In this document: piece by piece, positions 1 to 13,190 of the stretch
Position numbering within the stretch: position 1 is the stretch's first letter
Layout of the letters: each line of letters starts with the position of its first letter
NCBI GenBank assembly: GCA_039545295.1
Contig: BCIK01000010.1
Location: 186,001-250,000, forward strand
Length of the DNA: 64,000 bases
Source of the DNA: Udeniomyces pyricola
Lineage: Eukaryota > Basidiomycota > Tremellomycetes > Cystofilobasidiales > Mrakiaceae
Direction: 5' to 3'
Made by a program: the position numbers and the translations under genes
The notes under the pieces: model-generated
What the model saw: only the letters and a program-made list of their open reading frames with translations
Databases searched by the model: none
Told to the model about the DNA's origin: nothing

Positions 1-312
1 TATTCAACGGAAACGTTGCTGTCATCTGCTCCCATGTGATATTCTTGAACTCCAGTCGCTAGTCAATAGTCAATAGGTTAAATTCTACTCTGATCGGAAC
101 CCAAGCCTTTTCATCTCACCTAATTCCCTTTGACTCGGACCGGGCCGGGCAGGGCCGGACGGTCCTTCCGATCCCGTAATCTCCGACGAACCAGGACGGC
201 CAAACATAAGTCTTACATAAAGCCCGACCACTCTCCACTTACCCTTCAACTATCACGACCTCCATCACCACCACATTACCACATCCAACTCTTCTTGTCT
301 TCTCAGCACATC

Positions 313-3300
313 ATGGAGGACATCAAATCGGCAGACAAGCAAAGCCCCGTCCACATTGAGGATTCTGCTGCGCTCGAGAGTGCATCCATACATCAGGCGA
401 GCCATGGAGCCGAAGGCTTCAGCTTCAAGGGGATGTTCCGAAAGGTGGACTCCTCAGCATTCTTCCAGGAAGCCCTTGACAAGTAGTGAGTTCCAGCCAA
501 ATCGTCTGTTGACGTTAGTCAGCGTTCACTCCTGGCAGACGACCAGGCGACATCGGGTTATGTGGAATCTCTCTGGCCCCTTCCTAACGCGAAGTTTGGT
601 TTGATCTCCGCATCTGTTTTCTTCTCAGTGGATACGATGGGGCCATCGACAAAGAGACGGAGCGTAAACTCGTTCGCAAGATTGATTGGCACATCATTCC
701 GATGTACGTGAACCCCTTCGTATACTAGCTTCACTTTTCATCGATGTACATGGCAAGCAGACGGCCGGCCCGGCCGGAGTCAGGCGAGTTCTGAACAAGG
801 TCGCTGATTAAATGATTGGGTTCTCCATCGGCGGTCCCCACTTTACTCGCATCGACCTCTAGTCTCGGAATCTGCTACATCTTCTACTACGTCGACAAAA
901 CGACCCTCAGTTATGCAGTGCGTTCGCTCGAGTATGCCATCAAACCTATGCCTCTGTGATGCTGATATGCATGGTACGGTTAACGTTTTCCACCCAGGCA
1001 ATCTTCGGGATCAAGAAGGCTAGTCCAGTCGGTCTCGACATGCATGGAACCGACTACTCTCTTGCCAGCTCGGCGTTCTACTTTGGATGGATCATCGCGT
1101 GAGTGGCCGAGATATCCTGCTTGCTGGACAGCCAGGGGTCATGAAGAGATAGAAGGCTGACGACGAAGTATCATTCATTTTTGCCTGCGCCTGATTTTTC
1201 CAGTGCCATTCCGTCGAATCTGCTGATGCAACGCTCGCCCCCAGCTACCTACCTTGGTGAGTCTATCCCTTCTCTTGACGTCAAGATCAATGCGAGATGG
1301 TTCTGACATAGACTATCGCAGCTTTCATGATCATGGCTTGGGGTGTCCTTCTCATGGCGCAGGCCAGTGTCAAAAAATTCGCCGATCTCATTGCACTCCG
1401 TATCGTCTCGGGCGCGGCTGAGGCCATCGCCGATCCAGCTTTCATGCTCTTCACAACTGTAAGATTGATAAGCTTGTACCTCGGACGGCTTCGATGACGG
1501 ACGGGATGCTGACTGGTGTATTATGTTTGGCGATGACTCGGACAGATGTACTATACCCGAGCTGAACAGCCGTCGCGCATTTCAATGTGGTGAGTCCTGA
1601 CACTATGACTCTGACCAGAGATGACCACACACATCAATCGGTCCGTAGACTAATATTGAATTGTTCGCTGTACAGGTACGCTTTCAACGGCGTGGGAGTT
1701 GCGATTGGTGGTCTCCTGTGCGTAGAGATTGATTCAACACATACTGGAAAAGCTGGCGTTCCGATGTATACTCACAAATGACTCCGATTGACACTGCGAT
1801 TAAAGAGGGTTCGGTATTGGGCACATCAAAGGAGCTTTGGTTTCGTGGAGATACGAGTGAGTAATGGTTTGCTCTCGATGTTCACTGGCATGATATCACA
1901 TGCGAATCCGTGGATTGCTGACACTGGCTTTTGATGGTCTTTGGCAGGTTCCTCGTCGTTGGGTGCATTTGTGCTAGTTGGGCGCTAGCGCTCTTCTTCT
2001 TCCTGCCCAACTCTCCTGCACTTACACCCTGGCTTACCCGGGATGAGCGTCTGATGGCGATTGCTCGACTTCGTGGAAACCAAGTATGTTTTCTGTTCAG
2101 GTCGTGAATTTGATCATCTGGTCAAACAGACCCAATCCTTACTCCTTGGGTTTCTTTGTTTCCAGACTGGAATTGACAACCGAGGGATCAAGAGGGCGCA
2201 TGTCATTGAGGCTTTCACGGACGTCAAGACTTGGCTCTTCTTCTCGCTCGGCCTCATTGCAAACATTCCGTGAGTCCTAGAGTACGGTGAGCCAGGCTGA
2301 GCCGTCCCGCGGATATATACCGCTTCATACTGATCTTGTTCTCCGTCCCGACTTTTTTTCTTCTCTCCTCATCAGCAATGGTGTCATTTCCAACTTTTCG
2401 ACCCTTATCATCTCCGGTCTTGGTTTCGATCAGCTGCAGACGTCTCTTCTCGGCATCCCTCAAGGCGCCTTCGTCGTCCTCTGGATCGGACTTGGCGCAT
2501 TCATCAACGAAAAGCTTCCACCAAACTCGCGAACCTACGTCTGCATGCTGGGCATGATTCCAACCATCTGTGGTTCCCTCGGGTACGTCCTCATAGACTC
2601 GGTCGCGGCGGGGNATTCAAATGCAGGTTTCTGTCCTAGAAGCTTTGTTGATACTAATGACACCAATTGATTTTACTTGGATGACTGGGTTTTCTTTTTT
2701 GCCTCATCAGCTTGCTCCTCGCCCCACAGAAGGCCCACGTTGGTCGACTGATTTGCTTCTACATGACTGGTTCTTGTTAGTCCACAGCCATCACCGAAAG
2801 AAAAAAAAAAACCTCGACGCCACTTACTTCATTTCTTCCAACAGGCTGACACGTCTTTGGGCACCTTGATTTTTTTTCCTGTGCAACGTTGCGTTACTAC
2901 AGATCAAACCACCTTTGTCTTGTCGCTCTCGCTCATCACATCCAACACTTCGGGCTCCTCGAAGAAGATGATTGTTTCCGCCATGATCTGGGCTGGAGCC
3001 TGCGTCGGCAATGTCATTTCCCCTTACTTTGCCCGATCGCAAGATGCGTGAGTCCCCCCCTCCCCCCCCCCTCTCCATCCCACCTGCTTCGTCTTCTCCT
3101 TCCTTCCTCGTCTGTTCCTTGGCCCAACGCAAAAGTCATTGATACTCTCTTAGGAGACCAGCGGAACCTGACGCTCAAGGCTGAACCGAAACCATCCTTG
3201 CGCTCTCCCTCTTTTCTCGCCAATTTAGACCCTATTACCGACTTGGAGTTGGAGCGTAAGTCTCAACATTTCGAAGATCCTTACTGTTTCGCGGGTTTAT

Positions 3301-3837
3301 TTCCTCTCATGGATCCAGATCAACCCTTCTTCATTGAACTAATGCTGACCACAACACAACTCATTCCTTACCTCTTCTCAGGATTTTGGTGGCAAACTGC
3401 CTCGAAGTCTGCATCATCATCGCCCTCCGTTTCGTCTTCATCCATGGCAACAAGAAGAAAGAGGCCGCTCACGCCGCCCTTCGAGCCGCCAACCCAACAG
3501 CGGAAATGGCCGACCACACCAACGAAGAAGACCTCAAGCAGGAGTACCCTGGTACAGGCTCTCTCGGTGGCCTTCCAACGGAGAACCAGACCGCGTTTGC
3601 TGATTTGACCGACAAAGAAAATGGTGAGTGTCTCCGAAAAGACTATCTGTCATCTTGCGAGGTTCATGAGGGAATTCCCTCTTTTTTTTTTTTCTTTTCT
3701 TCTTCTTCTTCGGAGTAACCGGTCCAATCGTACGCACACACGATGTATATCTTTACTGACTCCTCCTCCGCCTTTTTTTTCTTTTCTTTCTTCTTTCTCT
3801 TTAACATCGCCCAGTCAACTTCCGCTACATCTACTAG
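313..3837 (+). CDS. MFS permease of the Dal5/allantoate (anion:cation symporter) family
   Basis: This is a plasma-membrane 12-helix transporter, probably for an organic anion such as allantoate, a vitamin or a small peptide; the substrate cannot be read from sequence. About 14 exons join into one frame of roughly 500 residues. The first exon starts at the ATG at 313 (MEDIKSADKQ). Family hallmarks follow in order: KLVRKIDWHIIPM before helix 1, YVDKTTLSYA, a helix ending FYFGWIIA, MAWGVLLMAQ, YAFNGVGVAIGGLLGFGIGH, and a late GAAEA-type segment at 1410-1440. The last exon is tiny: intron acceptor at 3813-3814, then NFRYIY and TAG at 3835-3837. The preceding exon ends DLTDKEN, so the tail DKEN-x-NFRY matches the conserved Dal5-family C-terminus. 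One undetermined base at 2614 lies inside an intron. The cytosolic tail before the end is hydrophilic (Glu/Lys-rich). Family assignment is firm; exact splice sites are by eye. Confidence 0.88.
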
Positions 3838-5262
3838 GCTCCTCATATCATTTCGGATTCTTCCTTTTTTTTTTTTCATTCCTCTCGGTGGTTTACTTTC
3901 TCTCTCTCTCTACATCGTTCCACCAAATCTCCTCTTGGTCCTTTCTTTTTTTTTCTCTTGGTTTTCTCCTTGGGTCGAAATCTCTTTCTTCTTCTTCTTC
4001 GTCTTCTTCGATCCACAACTTCACATCGAGTTTCCTAACTTTCTGCATCCGCCTTATCATCGTGATCCTGATAGGGTTGTACTATCATATCTCAGCATGC
4101 TCTCATCATCTTCAACACAGCGATTTGAAGATCGGTTCCTTCGGTCCGAGAGGTATCGAGTTATAAAAGAAAAAAAAAGAAGAAAAAAAAAAAACCGTTT
4201 ACGTCCTCACCAAGCTCATTCGATCATATCGATTTGAGCTTTAAGAAAGCTCAATCTCGAATGATCATACGGATGGACGCTCTGCATGCTATGCTATGGT
4301 ATATATACAAATGGATAAACAAAAAGGGAACGAATTGAAAAGAAAAAAAAAAGGGGGGGGGGGGGAAGAAGAACAGAACGAAGCCGAGCGCGTGTCTTCA
4401 AATCATGAATATCTACAAGGTTGCAATCTGTCCAACCCGAATCCAAACTACGTACTACTCATCCTACACACTATGGCGATTGCAAACTCTCGTGACAGCT
4501 GCACATATATATCAGGGTCACTTGGGTAAGTCATTTATGATCGACCGAAAAAAAAAAAAAAAAGCTGGAAGACCAGCGGCCGGTTTCATGGGGGTATATA
4601 TCGTATGACGCGGGGGGTGGATTTGGTAGACGGACCGACGAGGGTTAGGGTACGTGTGGAGACGGGAGACTTTTTAAAAGGGATTGAAACTTTTTCAAGG
4701 GGGAAGAAAAGAGAAAGAAAGGGAGAAAGTGACTGATTGTCCTTGTGAGAGCTGGAAAGAAAAAGAAAAAAAAGGGGGAGGGGAAGAGGTTGAGGAACGA
4801 AAAAGGAAGGTAAAGAGAGAGAGAGAGAGAAGAAGAGAATGGGAAAGCTTATAGAGAGGAAAGCCCAAGCGAAACAAGTGGATGAGATAAAATGAACCTG
4901 AGTTCCTAGCTAGATAGGGGTAAAACGAGCAAGTGAGTGAAGCAAACAAGGAACGAGCGAACCCGACAGTTTGGGAAAAGTGCACGACAGAAAAATAAGA
5001 TTGAGAGAGAGGAAGAAGAAGAAGAAAAAAAAAGAGACCGAACTGGAATACAGAAACGCGGAGAAAGCAGCTTGTCAGCAGCTGAGGACGTCGGCGCCAA
5101 ACTGCAGGATCTAGACGTTGCACTCATGACAAGCTGATCTATGTATGTGGTTGATTGAGAGCAAGTGTAAAGAGAGGAAGAACAAGCTTATCAAGGTCTA
5201 TAGCCTCGAAGAGAGTGAAAGCAGAGGGGGAGGGAGAAATGGGGGGGGGGGGAGTTGACGTC
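3838..5262. other. convergent intergenic region, strand-skewed low complexity
   Basis: This lies between the stop codons of two converging genes. The left half is T/C-rich and the right half A/G-rich on the plus strand, so each half is pyrimidine-rich on the sense strand of its own neighbour. It holds G/C homopolymers (for example near 4354-4363 and 5240-5252) and many A/T runs. Open frames here read as poly-Phe, poly-Ser or poly-Lys and I see no gene. It probably carries the 3' UTRs of both neighbours. Confidence 0.6.
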
Positions 5263-6134
5263 TTAGAGCAAGCCATGTTGTCGAAGGAGTTGCTCATGCC
5301 TACACCAATTCAAGCCAAAACAGAAAGGTAAACAAAGCCCCCCAAACCGTCGAAGAGGTAAACCAACACGGTCAGAAGGTAGACTCAACGGGCACACGAA
5401 GGAAACCAGGACCATCTAATCGAAACACAAGGGTCATCGAGGTTGCAACAGGTGGGGTTGGTTTAGAGAGGAGAAGGGGGGGGGGGGGNGGGATTGTTAC
5501 TTACCTCTCTTTCTCGTATAACGCTTGGTCAAGCTCGCGCTTGAGTGTCCTGTTTTGTTCGAAGCGTTGACGATAACAAAAGGAAAAGGAGAGCGAAAGA
5601 AAGAAAGAAATGGAGGGGGAGATCATTTGCGTGTTAGAACTGTACGCGAGGGATATGAAGCCTGGCATAGGTGCTTGAGAAGACCACCAACAGCGCTCCA
5701 AAGATGAAGCAAAGAGAAAAAAAAAAGACGGGAGCAAATAACGGCATAAAACAAAAACACGCACGCATTCTCCAACCTCAACGCGTTCCGATCGGCTTTC
5801 GTCATCTGAATATCCCTCTTCATCGCCACATGAGCCTCCGCCCCCGGCAACGTCATATCCGCATACATCTGTTCCAACTCCTCGTTGAACGCTTCGTACA
5901 ACGCTGCGTTTTCGTTCTTGGCGTCGAGAAGTTCGGCCCGATGGTCGGTGAGGAGTTGACGGGTTTGGTGGAGTTGCTCGTTGGCTTGGGCGAGCTGGGT
6001 TTGGAGCGAGGAGATCTCGGCGGAGCTCTGGGGGTTGGAAAGAGGAAAGGTGGACGGAGAGAAAGAAGAGAGAGTCGAGAGGGGGCGACGACAAAGGGGG
6101 GGGGGAGGGGGGGGGGGGGGAGGGGGGGGGGGGG

Positions 6135-6178
<44 letters not shown>

Positions 6179-9100
6179 GGGGGGGGGGGGAGGAGGGGGG
6201 GAAGAGGGAAATCAGGGTTTTGGACAAAGGAAGAAAACAATTCAATCCCTGAAAAAATCTCCCCTTGTCCTCGCAACGACCCAGAAAACCCCTCGCTGAG
6301 ATCATCGTAAAAAAAAAAAAGCAAGATCATTTACCTTTGTCTTTTCTGCCAAACTCGCGACGTCGTCCGTCAACCGAGTAGCGTATCGAACTGACCTCTG
6401 AAGGTCCTGATCGAGGTTCTCGACAAGACCTTCGAGATGGCTACACCAATCATCCAAGAACGCCACGTTGACAGATCCTGTCGACGTTGAAGATACGCCG
6501 GTGGGACTCATCATCGAGCCGGTGAGGGGCTTACGAAGACTCCCGCTGGAGTGGTGATGGGAGGAGGAAGTGTGGGAAAGATCGCGTTGACCGTGCTCAA
6601 AGACGTCTTCGGCTCGTCGCTGAGTAGGGAGGGACAACGACCAAGTCAAGATGAGAAAAGCAAGACACCCGCAGAATGAACCCAATTGAAGACGGATCAG
6701 CACTAAATACCTCTCCACCAAGCCTTTCTGATATCGTTCTCGGGCAACCAACCCCATCAGCCTCGCCAGCGTCATCCAGAGCCAGATCACTCACAGCGAT
6801 ATGTCGACTCTGAGGCGATCGAGGCAGCGACCCTCCTCCGTTGCTTTCGCCGCCGCCATGCACGCGTTGGATCCGGTCCTTTTGAGCGAGGTCCCTCGAG
6901 AAATGCGAGCGGAGCCCTTCGGTTTCGAGACGAAGTTGCTTGATGCTCTTACGACCAAAGGACGACTGATAGAACTCCCACACAAAGACCAATAAAAAAA
7001 AGAAGAGAACAAACACGCATGTCAGTTCATTTGTCATGAGCCGAAGTTGATGAGCGCCAATTTGAACGGACGACGTTGTAAAAATAAAAAATAAAAAACC
7101 CCAACAACCATACCTCATCTTTCAATCCACACGCCAAGATCATCACCCTCTCCTCCAACTCCATCCCTTCCAAATCCTCTTCCGTGTACACCATCCTCTT
7201 TAAACCTCCCATCGACCCCTTCCTCGGTCCCTCACCAGGCGGTGGCGGTAAAGGGGACGTGCCATAATGTCCATTCGCCGTCCCCTTGATGGGAGACGAC
7301 GATCCGATGCGTCTCCCCAAGGGACTCCGCATCTTTTCGAGCAACGTCAACGAGTTCTCTTCGGATTCTCGACGGGGTTTCTTATTTTCTTGGTGAAAGC
7401 CGTGAGAGGAAAGCGATGGAGAGCCGATTCCACTTCCACCTCCAGCTCCGCTTGCGACGACCGCCGTTGTGGCTGCTGGTGCTGGTGCTGCGATACCGGC
7501 TGTCGCACCAGCAGACGTGGTAGAATGCGCGGTGTTTTGGTTCGTCGTCGTCGCCGTTAGAGATGATGGGGTTAAAGATGGGTAAGAGAGGGGTTGGTTG
7601 GAGTCGAGATCCTCCTCGTCGTGATCAAGCATCGTTTGGGTTCGATCGCGTTTCTTGAGCGAGCTCGAGGGGGACAACGGCGAGTTCGTTTCGGGAGAAC
7701 CAGGGAGGAGCGTCGCTGAGCCACTAGTCGTCGTCATCATAGAAGACGAGTGGTGATATGGATGAGGAAGAGGATGAGAAGCAGACGATGTCGAAGGCGA
7801 AGGAACCGTCGGACGAGCTCGCTTCCAATCATCCGAGACACGTCGTTTAGAACCGCCGGATTCTGTCGAGAGGATTCGGCTCTTGACATGGGACGAGCCA
7901 TGGAGCGTTGGCGTGGTTGAAGGGATGGAAGCAGCGACGCCGAGAGCGGCTTGTTGGGTCGATCGACGGGCGATGGAGATGGGGATAGAACTCGGTTGTC
8001 GTTGGTTGTGAGACGTCGTCGATGGCAGCGTTGCAGAGACCTCAGCCACAACTTGAGGCGTAGTCGAATTGATCGTGGGAGTTGCGAAGACGGTAGGAGC
8101 GGGAGAAGCGGCAGGATGAGTCGGTGTCGGTCCTCTGGGACCCATGGGACGTTTCGTCTGCGAGAGGGCTCGATGGAGCGTTTGAGTGGGGGACATGGCT
8201 CGTTCGACGGGGGACATGACCCGCTCAACCGGAAGCGGTGGTAGAGGAGGGGACAGAGCTCGCTCGGCATCAGCCGTCGTCTTACCATCCGTCACAGTCG
8301 TCGTCGTCGTCGTCGTCGCCGCCAAGGTGTTTTGATGGTGATAGAACGACTCGGCAAACGACGTAGGCTCCGCCAGAGGCGGCAACTCAAAGAACGGGGG
8401 TTTCTCCGTCGTTGGTGTCTTGTTGCGAACGCGAAGGGGACTGGTAGAGACGAGCTGATGATTAGGTGTATGCGAGGATTGGGTCTGACGAGAGAGATCG
8501 TCGGGCGAGGGAGGCGTAGGGGGATTTGGGGGCTCTTCGGAGATGGACGCTTGTCGTGCTACATGTCAGAAGGACAGACAGGAACGAAGAAGACACAAAA
8601 GACAATGAAAGGCCGTGTGATGAGCATTCGGGGACAAAAACGCGTAACATTCTTCATACTGCAAACAAAAGATACCCAGAGAAGAGTTGGGGAAGGAGAA
8701 AGAAAGCATTGCAAACTCACTCGATCTCTCTTTGTCCATACTCTTCTCTCGCCTCATCTCCCTCGCACTACTACCCGCAACGACGCTGTTCTTCCTCGCC
8801 AACTCCAGCTTCTGACTAAGGTCCCATTCTGAATCGTTCAAGAGTCCCTCCATTGGAACAGGTTTCCTCGACGATGACGCTGTGCTGGTTGTTGACGCTC
8901 TTTTCTCGTGGTAGGGACTAAGGGAGCCACTCCTTGATCGAGCATCTCCTACGCCACCGCCACCGCTACCAATACCACCATTACCACCGCCCTCATCTGA
9001 CGTTCTCCCAAACGACGAAACTGTCGATTGAGTCAGCGAGGACGACATAGTCGACGTCTTAGAGTTCGCCGAACGCGAACGCTTATGTGATGTCGATCCA

Positions 9101-12100
9101 CTCCGAGAACTCAGAGAAGAACCTCCTCCGAGACCGTTACTACTGCTGTGACTGTGGTTACTACTACTGGTGCCAAAAAGGTTGCGCGAGATGGCGTCGA
9201 GCCCGAGCATGGGACCACGCCCTTTGGTGAGGGGCGCGTGGAGGGGCGTCGTGGGGCAAGATTTGGAATCGGTTCGAGGTTGGTAGATGCCATGTTGATG
9301 GACTTGGGGCGATAAGACAAGAAAGAATGTGAAATCAAGGGGAAAGAGAGGAGAGGAGGGGATATTGGAGGAAACGAATGAAGCGAAATATGCTCAACGA
9401 ATCGTACAATAACTCTTCCGTGCATCGAATCGTCGGAGGAAGCAAGGATTTCAACTCACCTGTTTGGAGAATTTTGGCCGATACACCAGTCGTCGGAATG
9501 ATCTCGGCGTCTTCGCTATGTTCTCTGGAATGAACGGTGACTCTGGGAGATGAATTGATGGAGGAAGGGGAGGAAGCAAGAGATTGAATGAAGCATTGGA
9601 CAGTGAGTTCACTGGATATATTGCTGATGCCCTGATAGATCAATACCAAACAACAACGTACCTGGAAAGTCCCCCCGCCAACGGTTGGACGTAAACCACC
9701 AAATGCGGTCTCCCACCGTCTCTTCCAACGACGCTTTCCTTTGCAAACCTTCCGGATTCATCGACCAAGACGACGACTTTTCCTTTCCCTGCTTCATCTC
9801 CCCACTTCTCCCATCCTTCCCTTCCCTCTTCAAACACGTTCCAATAACCCCTCGCCCGACCACTACCTCTACCCCACCCTTCCAGCCGCTCCTCTTCTCG
9901 TCCAACGAACGCACGAGATCGACCGCCACGAGTCCGGAGAAGGGTCTGGGCAGACCATAGGTTGTGGATGAAGCGATGTTTGTCTTGACGGGTAAGGGCA
10001 ATGGAAGGGTCCGTCGGATGCGGGATAGGAGTCGGGGGGTGAACGACGGTGTACGATCGAGATGGACGGGAGGACCAGCGCTCAGAAGTGGTGGTAGAAG
10101 TAGCGGGAGGACGAGAGAGGTGGAGATGGAAGTCTTTGTTTTGCAAGGGGTAGAACATGACATGTGCGAATGGGAAGAGAAGCCAACATGGTGAGGGTTT
10201 TTTTTTAGCGTTAGTATCACGAGACCCATCGTTGTTCACAAGCAGGCTTCCACGCGTACGCAGAAGCCAAAGGGATACAGGAAGACGATACACCAGAACA
10301 CAAGAAGAAGACAACGTACCTCCACCTCCCAAATCACTCGCTACCACGTCCATTAAGCTCACTACTCCTTTACAGCTAACTTTTCCCTCATTCCCACTCC
10401 CGCTCCCACTACCGCCACCATTTCCACTTCCACCATGACTGCTTCCACCCCTCCCACTAATCCCTCCTCCGCCCGGTGTGACGCTCACACTACCCCTCCA
10501 CATCTTGCTCACATCGTCAAGGCCTGTAAGCTTCCTCCCGGATTGCGTCGCAGACGGTCGTTTGGCAATCAAAAGTGTATCGGAGAACAAAAGGAGTGTG
10601 CAGTGAAGGGACGTCGCGGTAGAGGAGGAAGAATGATGGTGGGGGTTGAAGGAAGGGTTAGAAGAAGAAGAGGGGAAATTGAAACTGGCGTCGTGAGCGT
10701 TGGTTGAGGAGGAATGGCTAGTGAGTAATGATGGAGGGAGATCCTCGGTATCAAGAGAATCATGAAAGTCTCGGTTGTTGTTGATGAGACTCGCCTATAG
10801 ATTTGGGGTCAGGTCAAGCAGGACGGGGGGCAATAGGTGAACAGAAAGATGAGACAAGACATGCCCGTCAGTCTTACACCCCTCTCACAAAGACACCTCC
10901 AACAAACCCACCACATTCAGAGAGGAAGAAGAAAAGAAAAAGAAGAAAAAAGGAAAGGAAATACGAGAGAATGAATGAAGACCCACCGGGAACCCCTCCA
11001 TTGTCTTTTGCAAACTCGCAAAGATGATCATCCGTTTCGTCATGGGATCCTTTTCACACGTTGCGATGGCACTGGCAATCTCGGTGGCTTCGGCAAGCTT
11101 TGCTCGCTGAGGATCATCCGCGTGCATGGACTTCATCATCACTGTGGATTGAATCAAGAGGAATGCCGAAGCCGTAAGAGGAAAAGACAGAGACGCATTA
11201 AAGGGTGCATTGATGTATCAGCCTCTTGACGCTCCGTCTTTCCTTATCGGGTCCACCCTCCTGATCTCTTCTCCTCGTAAGATGATCAACCGACTTACAT
11301 TGCCAAATCATGGTGTACCTCGGAATCCTCTGTACAGGCTCCATCAGCAACTCCCTCAACCCAACATTGTTGACGCCCTCCGTCTTGAACTTGCTCGCCT
11401 GGACGAAATCGGCGAACCCCTTCTTTTTGGCGGTAAGATCGACGAACATGGCTTGGGCATCCTCGCACTTGTCGTAGTACAATCGATAGCAATCGAATGC
11501 ACGCAGATCGCGAAACTTTGGAAGAATGCAAAGTAATCGAGTCAACGTCAAAATCATCGAGGTGTCAATGGTCATATCGCCACACCCTTGGTTCCTGAGT
11601 ATGACTATCAGAAGCATGATCACAGCCTTGATGTACAAATTCAAAGTTGTCTCTGCTATGCAAGAGGATGTCGGACACAAGAGAACATTAGGGGAGATCA
11701 CGTACGTGCCTCAAGGCAACATCTCCCACGCCCATATTCCCACTCTCCGCGACACACGCTTCCAAATCCCTCAAGAACGCATCGTTCACCTGAACGAGCA
11801 CATCAATGTTACCGAACAGTGCGTTGGCCGAATAGAGAGGGATGATGGACATTGAAGGATCCCGCGAGAACAACCGAAGGGGGTCTGCATACGTCTGTTT
11901 GAGCGCGGTCAGGCGACGGTAGTAGGTTCGTTCGGTGGAGAGGAGTTCGTCGAGGAGGGATTGGAGTTTTTTAGGGTCCGGAGTCGAGAGCTGGTTGTCA
12001 TTTGTGGGGGAAGGATAAGATAAAGGGGACAAGGCAAGTCACCGTAGGGGTGGAGAGCGGATGAAAGGGGAGGAAGAAGAAGGGGGGGGGGGATTAGATA

Positions 12101-12802
12101 CCCAGGTGAGGATGCAATCAGCCCAAGCGACTAACCCAAGGGCAGACAGGTCCCCTTGATTGGCAAAGCACACAGTCAAAGGGAGACACGGTGGATTGAT
12201 GTTGGCAAGCACTTACATTCCCATTGAGACCATCGGCACTTTCGGACCTCGTGATTCTACCGGGCGTGACGGGTCGACCGTTGACCATGGAGGGAGCCGA
12301 GGCCGAGGGTGGGTAAGGGATCGCGGTGATTTCCGTGCCAAGGGTGGAGAGGAACGCCTCGGTTTCTGCGTTGATATTGGTAGAGGACATACAAGGACAC
12401 CAGACGTTAGGAATCGCTACTAGCTGAGACAGAACATCAAGATGTGGCTGGTTGTTGGGCGGGCTGAACGAATAGATGTATGGGAGGAGCGGCGTTGGTT
12501 TGCTGTACATGTAGCCTTCGCCATGGCGTTTCCTTCTGGCTGGAAGTCGAGCCATGCTCTTGGAGAGCCCCCCTTCGTGTCGGACGTCAAGAAGCGCCGT
12601 GAAACTCACCCCGACCTCTAGGAGCCTTCTCCAACACGACATCACAGAAAAAGGCCCGACGGGTGAGACGGTGGCCGTTGAGTTCCCTCGGGCTCGCGTC
12701 GAGGATCGGGTTGGGAAGGTCGAGGTGGGTTTGGGATCTCTTGGTCGAGTCGCTCTTGTGGGTCTGGCTGAGGGACTGGGTGTAGAGGGGTTTGGGGGGC
12801 AT
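5263..12802 (-). CDS. Rho-family guanine nucleotide exchange factor (DH, split PH-like region, C-terminal coiled coil)
   Basis: It should activate a Rho/Cdc42 GTPase at the cell cortex. The start ATG is at 12802 (MPPKPLYTQ). Exons then read VWCPCMSSTNINAETEAF and, from 12011 down, a DH domain: LQSLLDELLSTERTYYRRL, later FRDLRAFDCYRLYYD and LRELLMEPVQRIPRYTM, the diagnostic DH helix. Next come MTKRMIIFASLQKTMEGFPV and a PH-like region with LHCTLLLFSDTLLIAKRP (about 10560-10610) and HLVVYVQPLAGGLSR (about 9665-9710), interrupted by Ser/Gly-rich inserts. A long disordered Ser/Thr/Pro section (about 9200-7120) follows. The C-terminal part is a coiled coil, for example EISSLQTQLAQANEQLHQTR and NEELEQMYADMTLPGAE, ending HEQLLRQHGLL and TAA at 5263-5265. 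The protein is probably well over 1,500 residues. One intron contains a 100-base G tract (plus strand). DH identity is certain; the PH call and target GTPase are inferred. Confidence 0.85.
5479..5491. repeat. G homopolymer with an undetermined base
   Basis: A run of G with one n at 5490 lies in the last intron of the RhoGEF gene. It is C on the sense strand. The n probably marks a length the assembler could not resolve. Confidence 0.8.
6097..6202. repeat. about 100-base G-rich homopolymer tract inside a RhoGEF intron
   Basis: Almost pure G, interrupted by a few single A residues. On the sense (minus) strand it is a poly-C stretch within the intron between the exon ending ASLAEKTK and the exon starting near NPQSSAEISSLQ. 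The true length in the genome may differ from the assembly. Confidence 0.9.
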
Positions 12803-13190
12803 CGTCGGCCCAGCGATGGGTGATGGTGGTGGTGGTGGTGATGAGTGATGGGAATATGTGGATGATTGAGCTGGGGGGCTGGCGTGGCAAGTTGATGCAA
12901 GTGTGGATGGAGTGTGTGCTGTGAGGATCGGAAAAGGAAAGGAAACGAAACTGGGCGCGTCGGCTGATGTTCGTTAATAGTTGACGCGTCGTCGGAGGTG
13001 TTGATGATGGGGATGATGTATATCGATCCCATCGACATCATCAACCCATCCATCCACTCATCCACTCATGCAATCATCATTTTGGCCGACGACGATATCC
13101 TTGTCCTCCTAGACACGCACGCTATCATATACATACATACATCCATAGCCATAGCCATAGCCATAGCCATAGCTCGACCCTTCACCCTCA
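12803..13190. promoter_or_regulatory. divergent promoter region, RhoGEF / IMA1
   Basis: The 388 bases between two divergent ATGs should hold both promoters. It contains a GGT/GTG-rich trinucleotide stretch at 12821-12846 next to the RhoGEF start and a (CCATAG)n array at 13143-13172 next to the IMA1 start. No TATA box stands out. Confidence 0.55.
13143..13172 (+). repeat. (CCATAG)n hexanucleotide tandem repeat
   Basis: Five perfect units plus flanking partial units end about 18 bases before the IMA1 start codon, so the array probably lies in the 5' leader of that mRNA. Confidence 0.9.

Noticed and set aside
3621..4237. Phe/Ser-rich frames of 160-180 codons after the permease
   Set aside because: They are T/C-rich 3' sequence. 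The permease ends at the conserved NFRYIY and TAG at 3837.
5981..6310. Open frames reading as poly-Gly or poly-Pro
   Set aside because: They are translations of the G homopolymer in a RhoGEF intron. The real exons are in other frames on the minus strand.
7951..8832. Arg-rich plus-strand frames
   Set aside because: Antisense shadows of the disordered Ser/Thr/Pro region of the RhoGEF.
9685..10194. Plus-strand frames opposite the RhoGEF PH region
   Set aside because: The minus strand here encodes PH-like segments, so these are antisense shadows.
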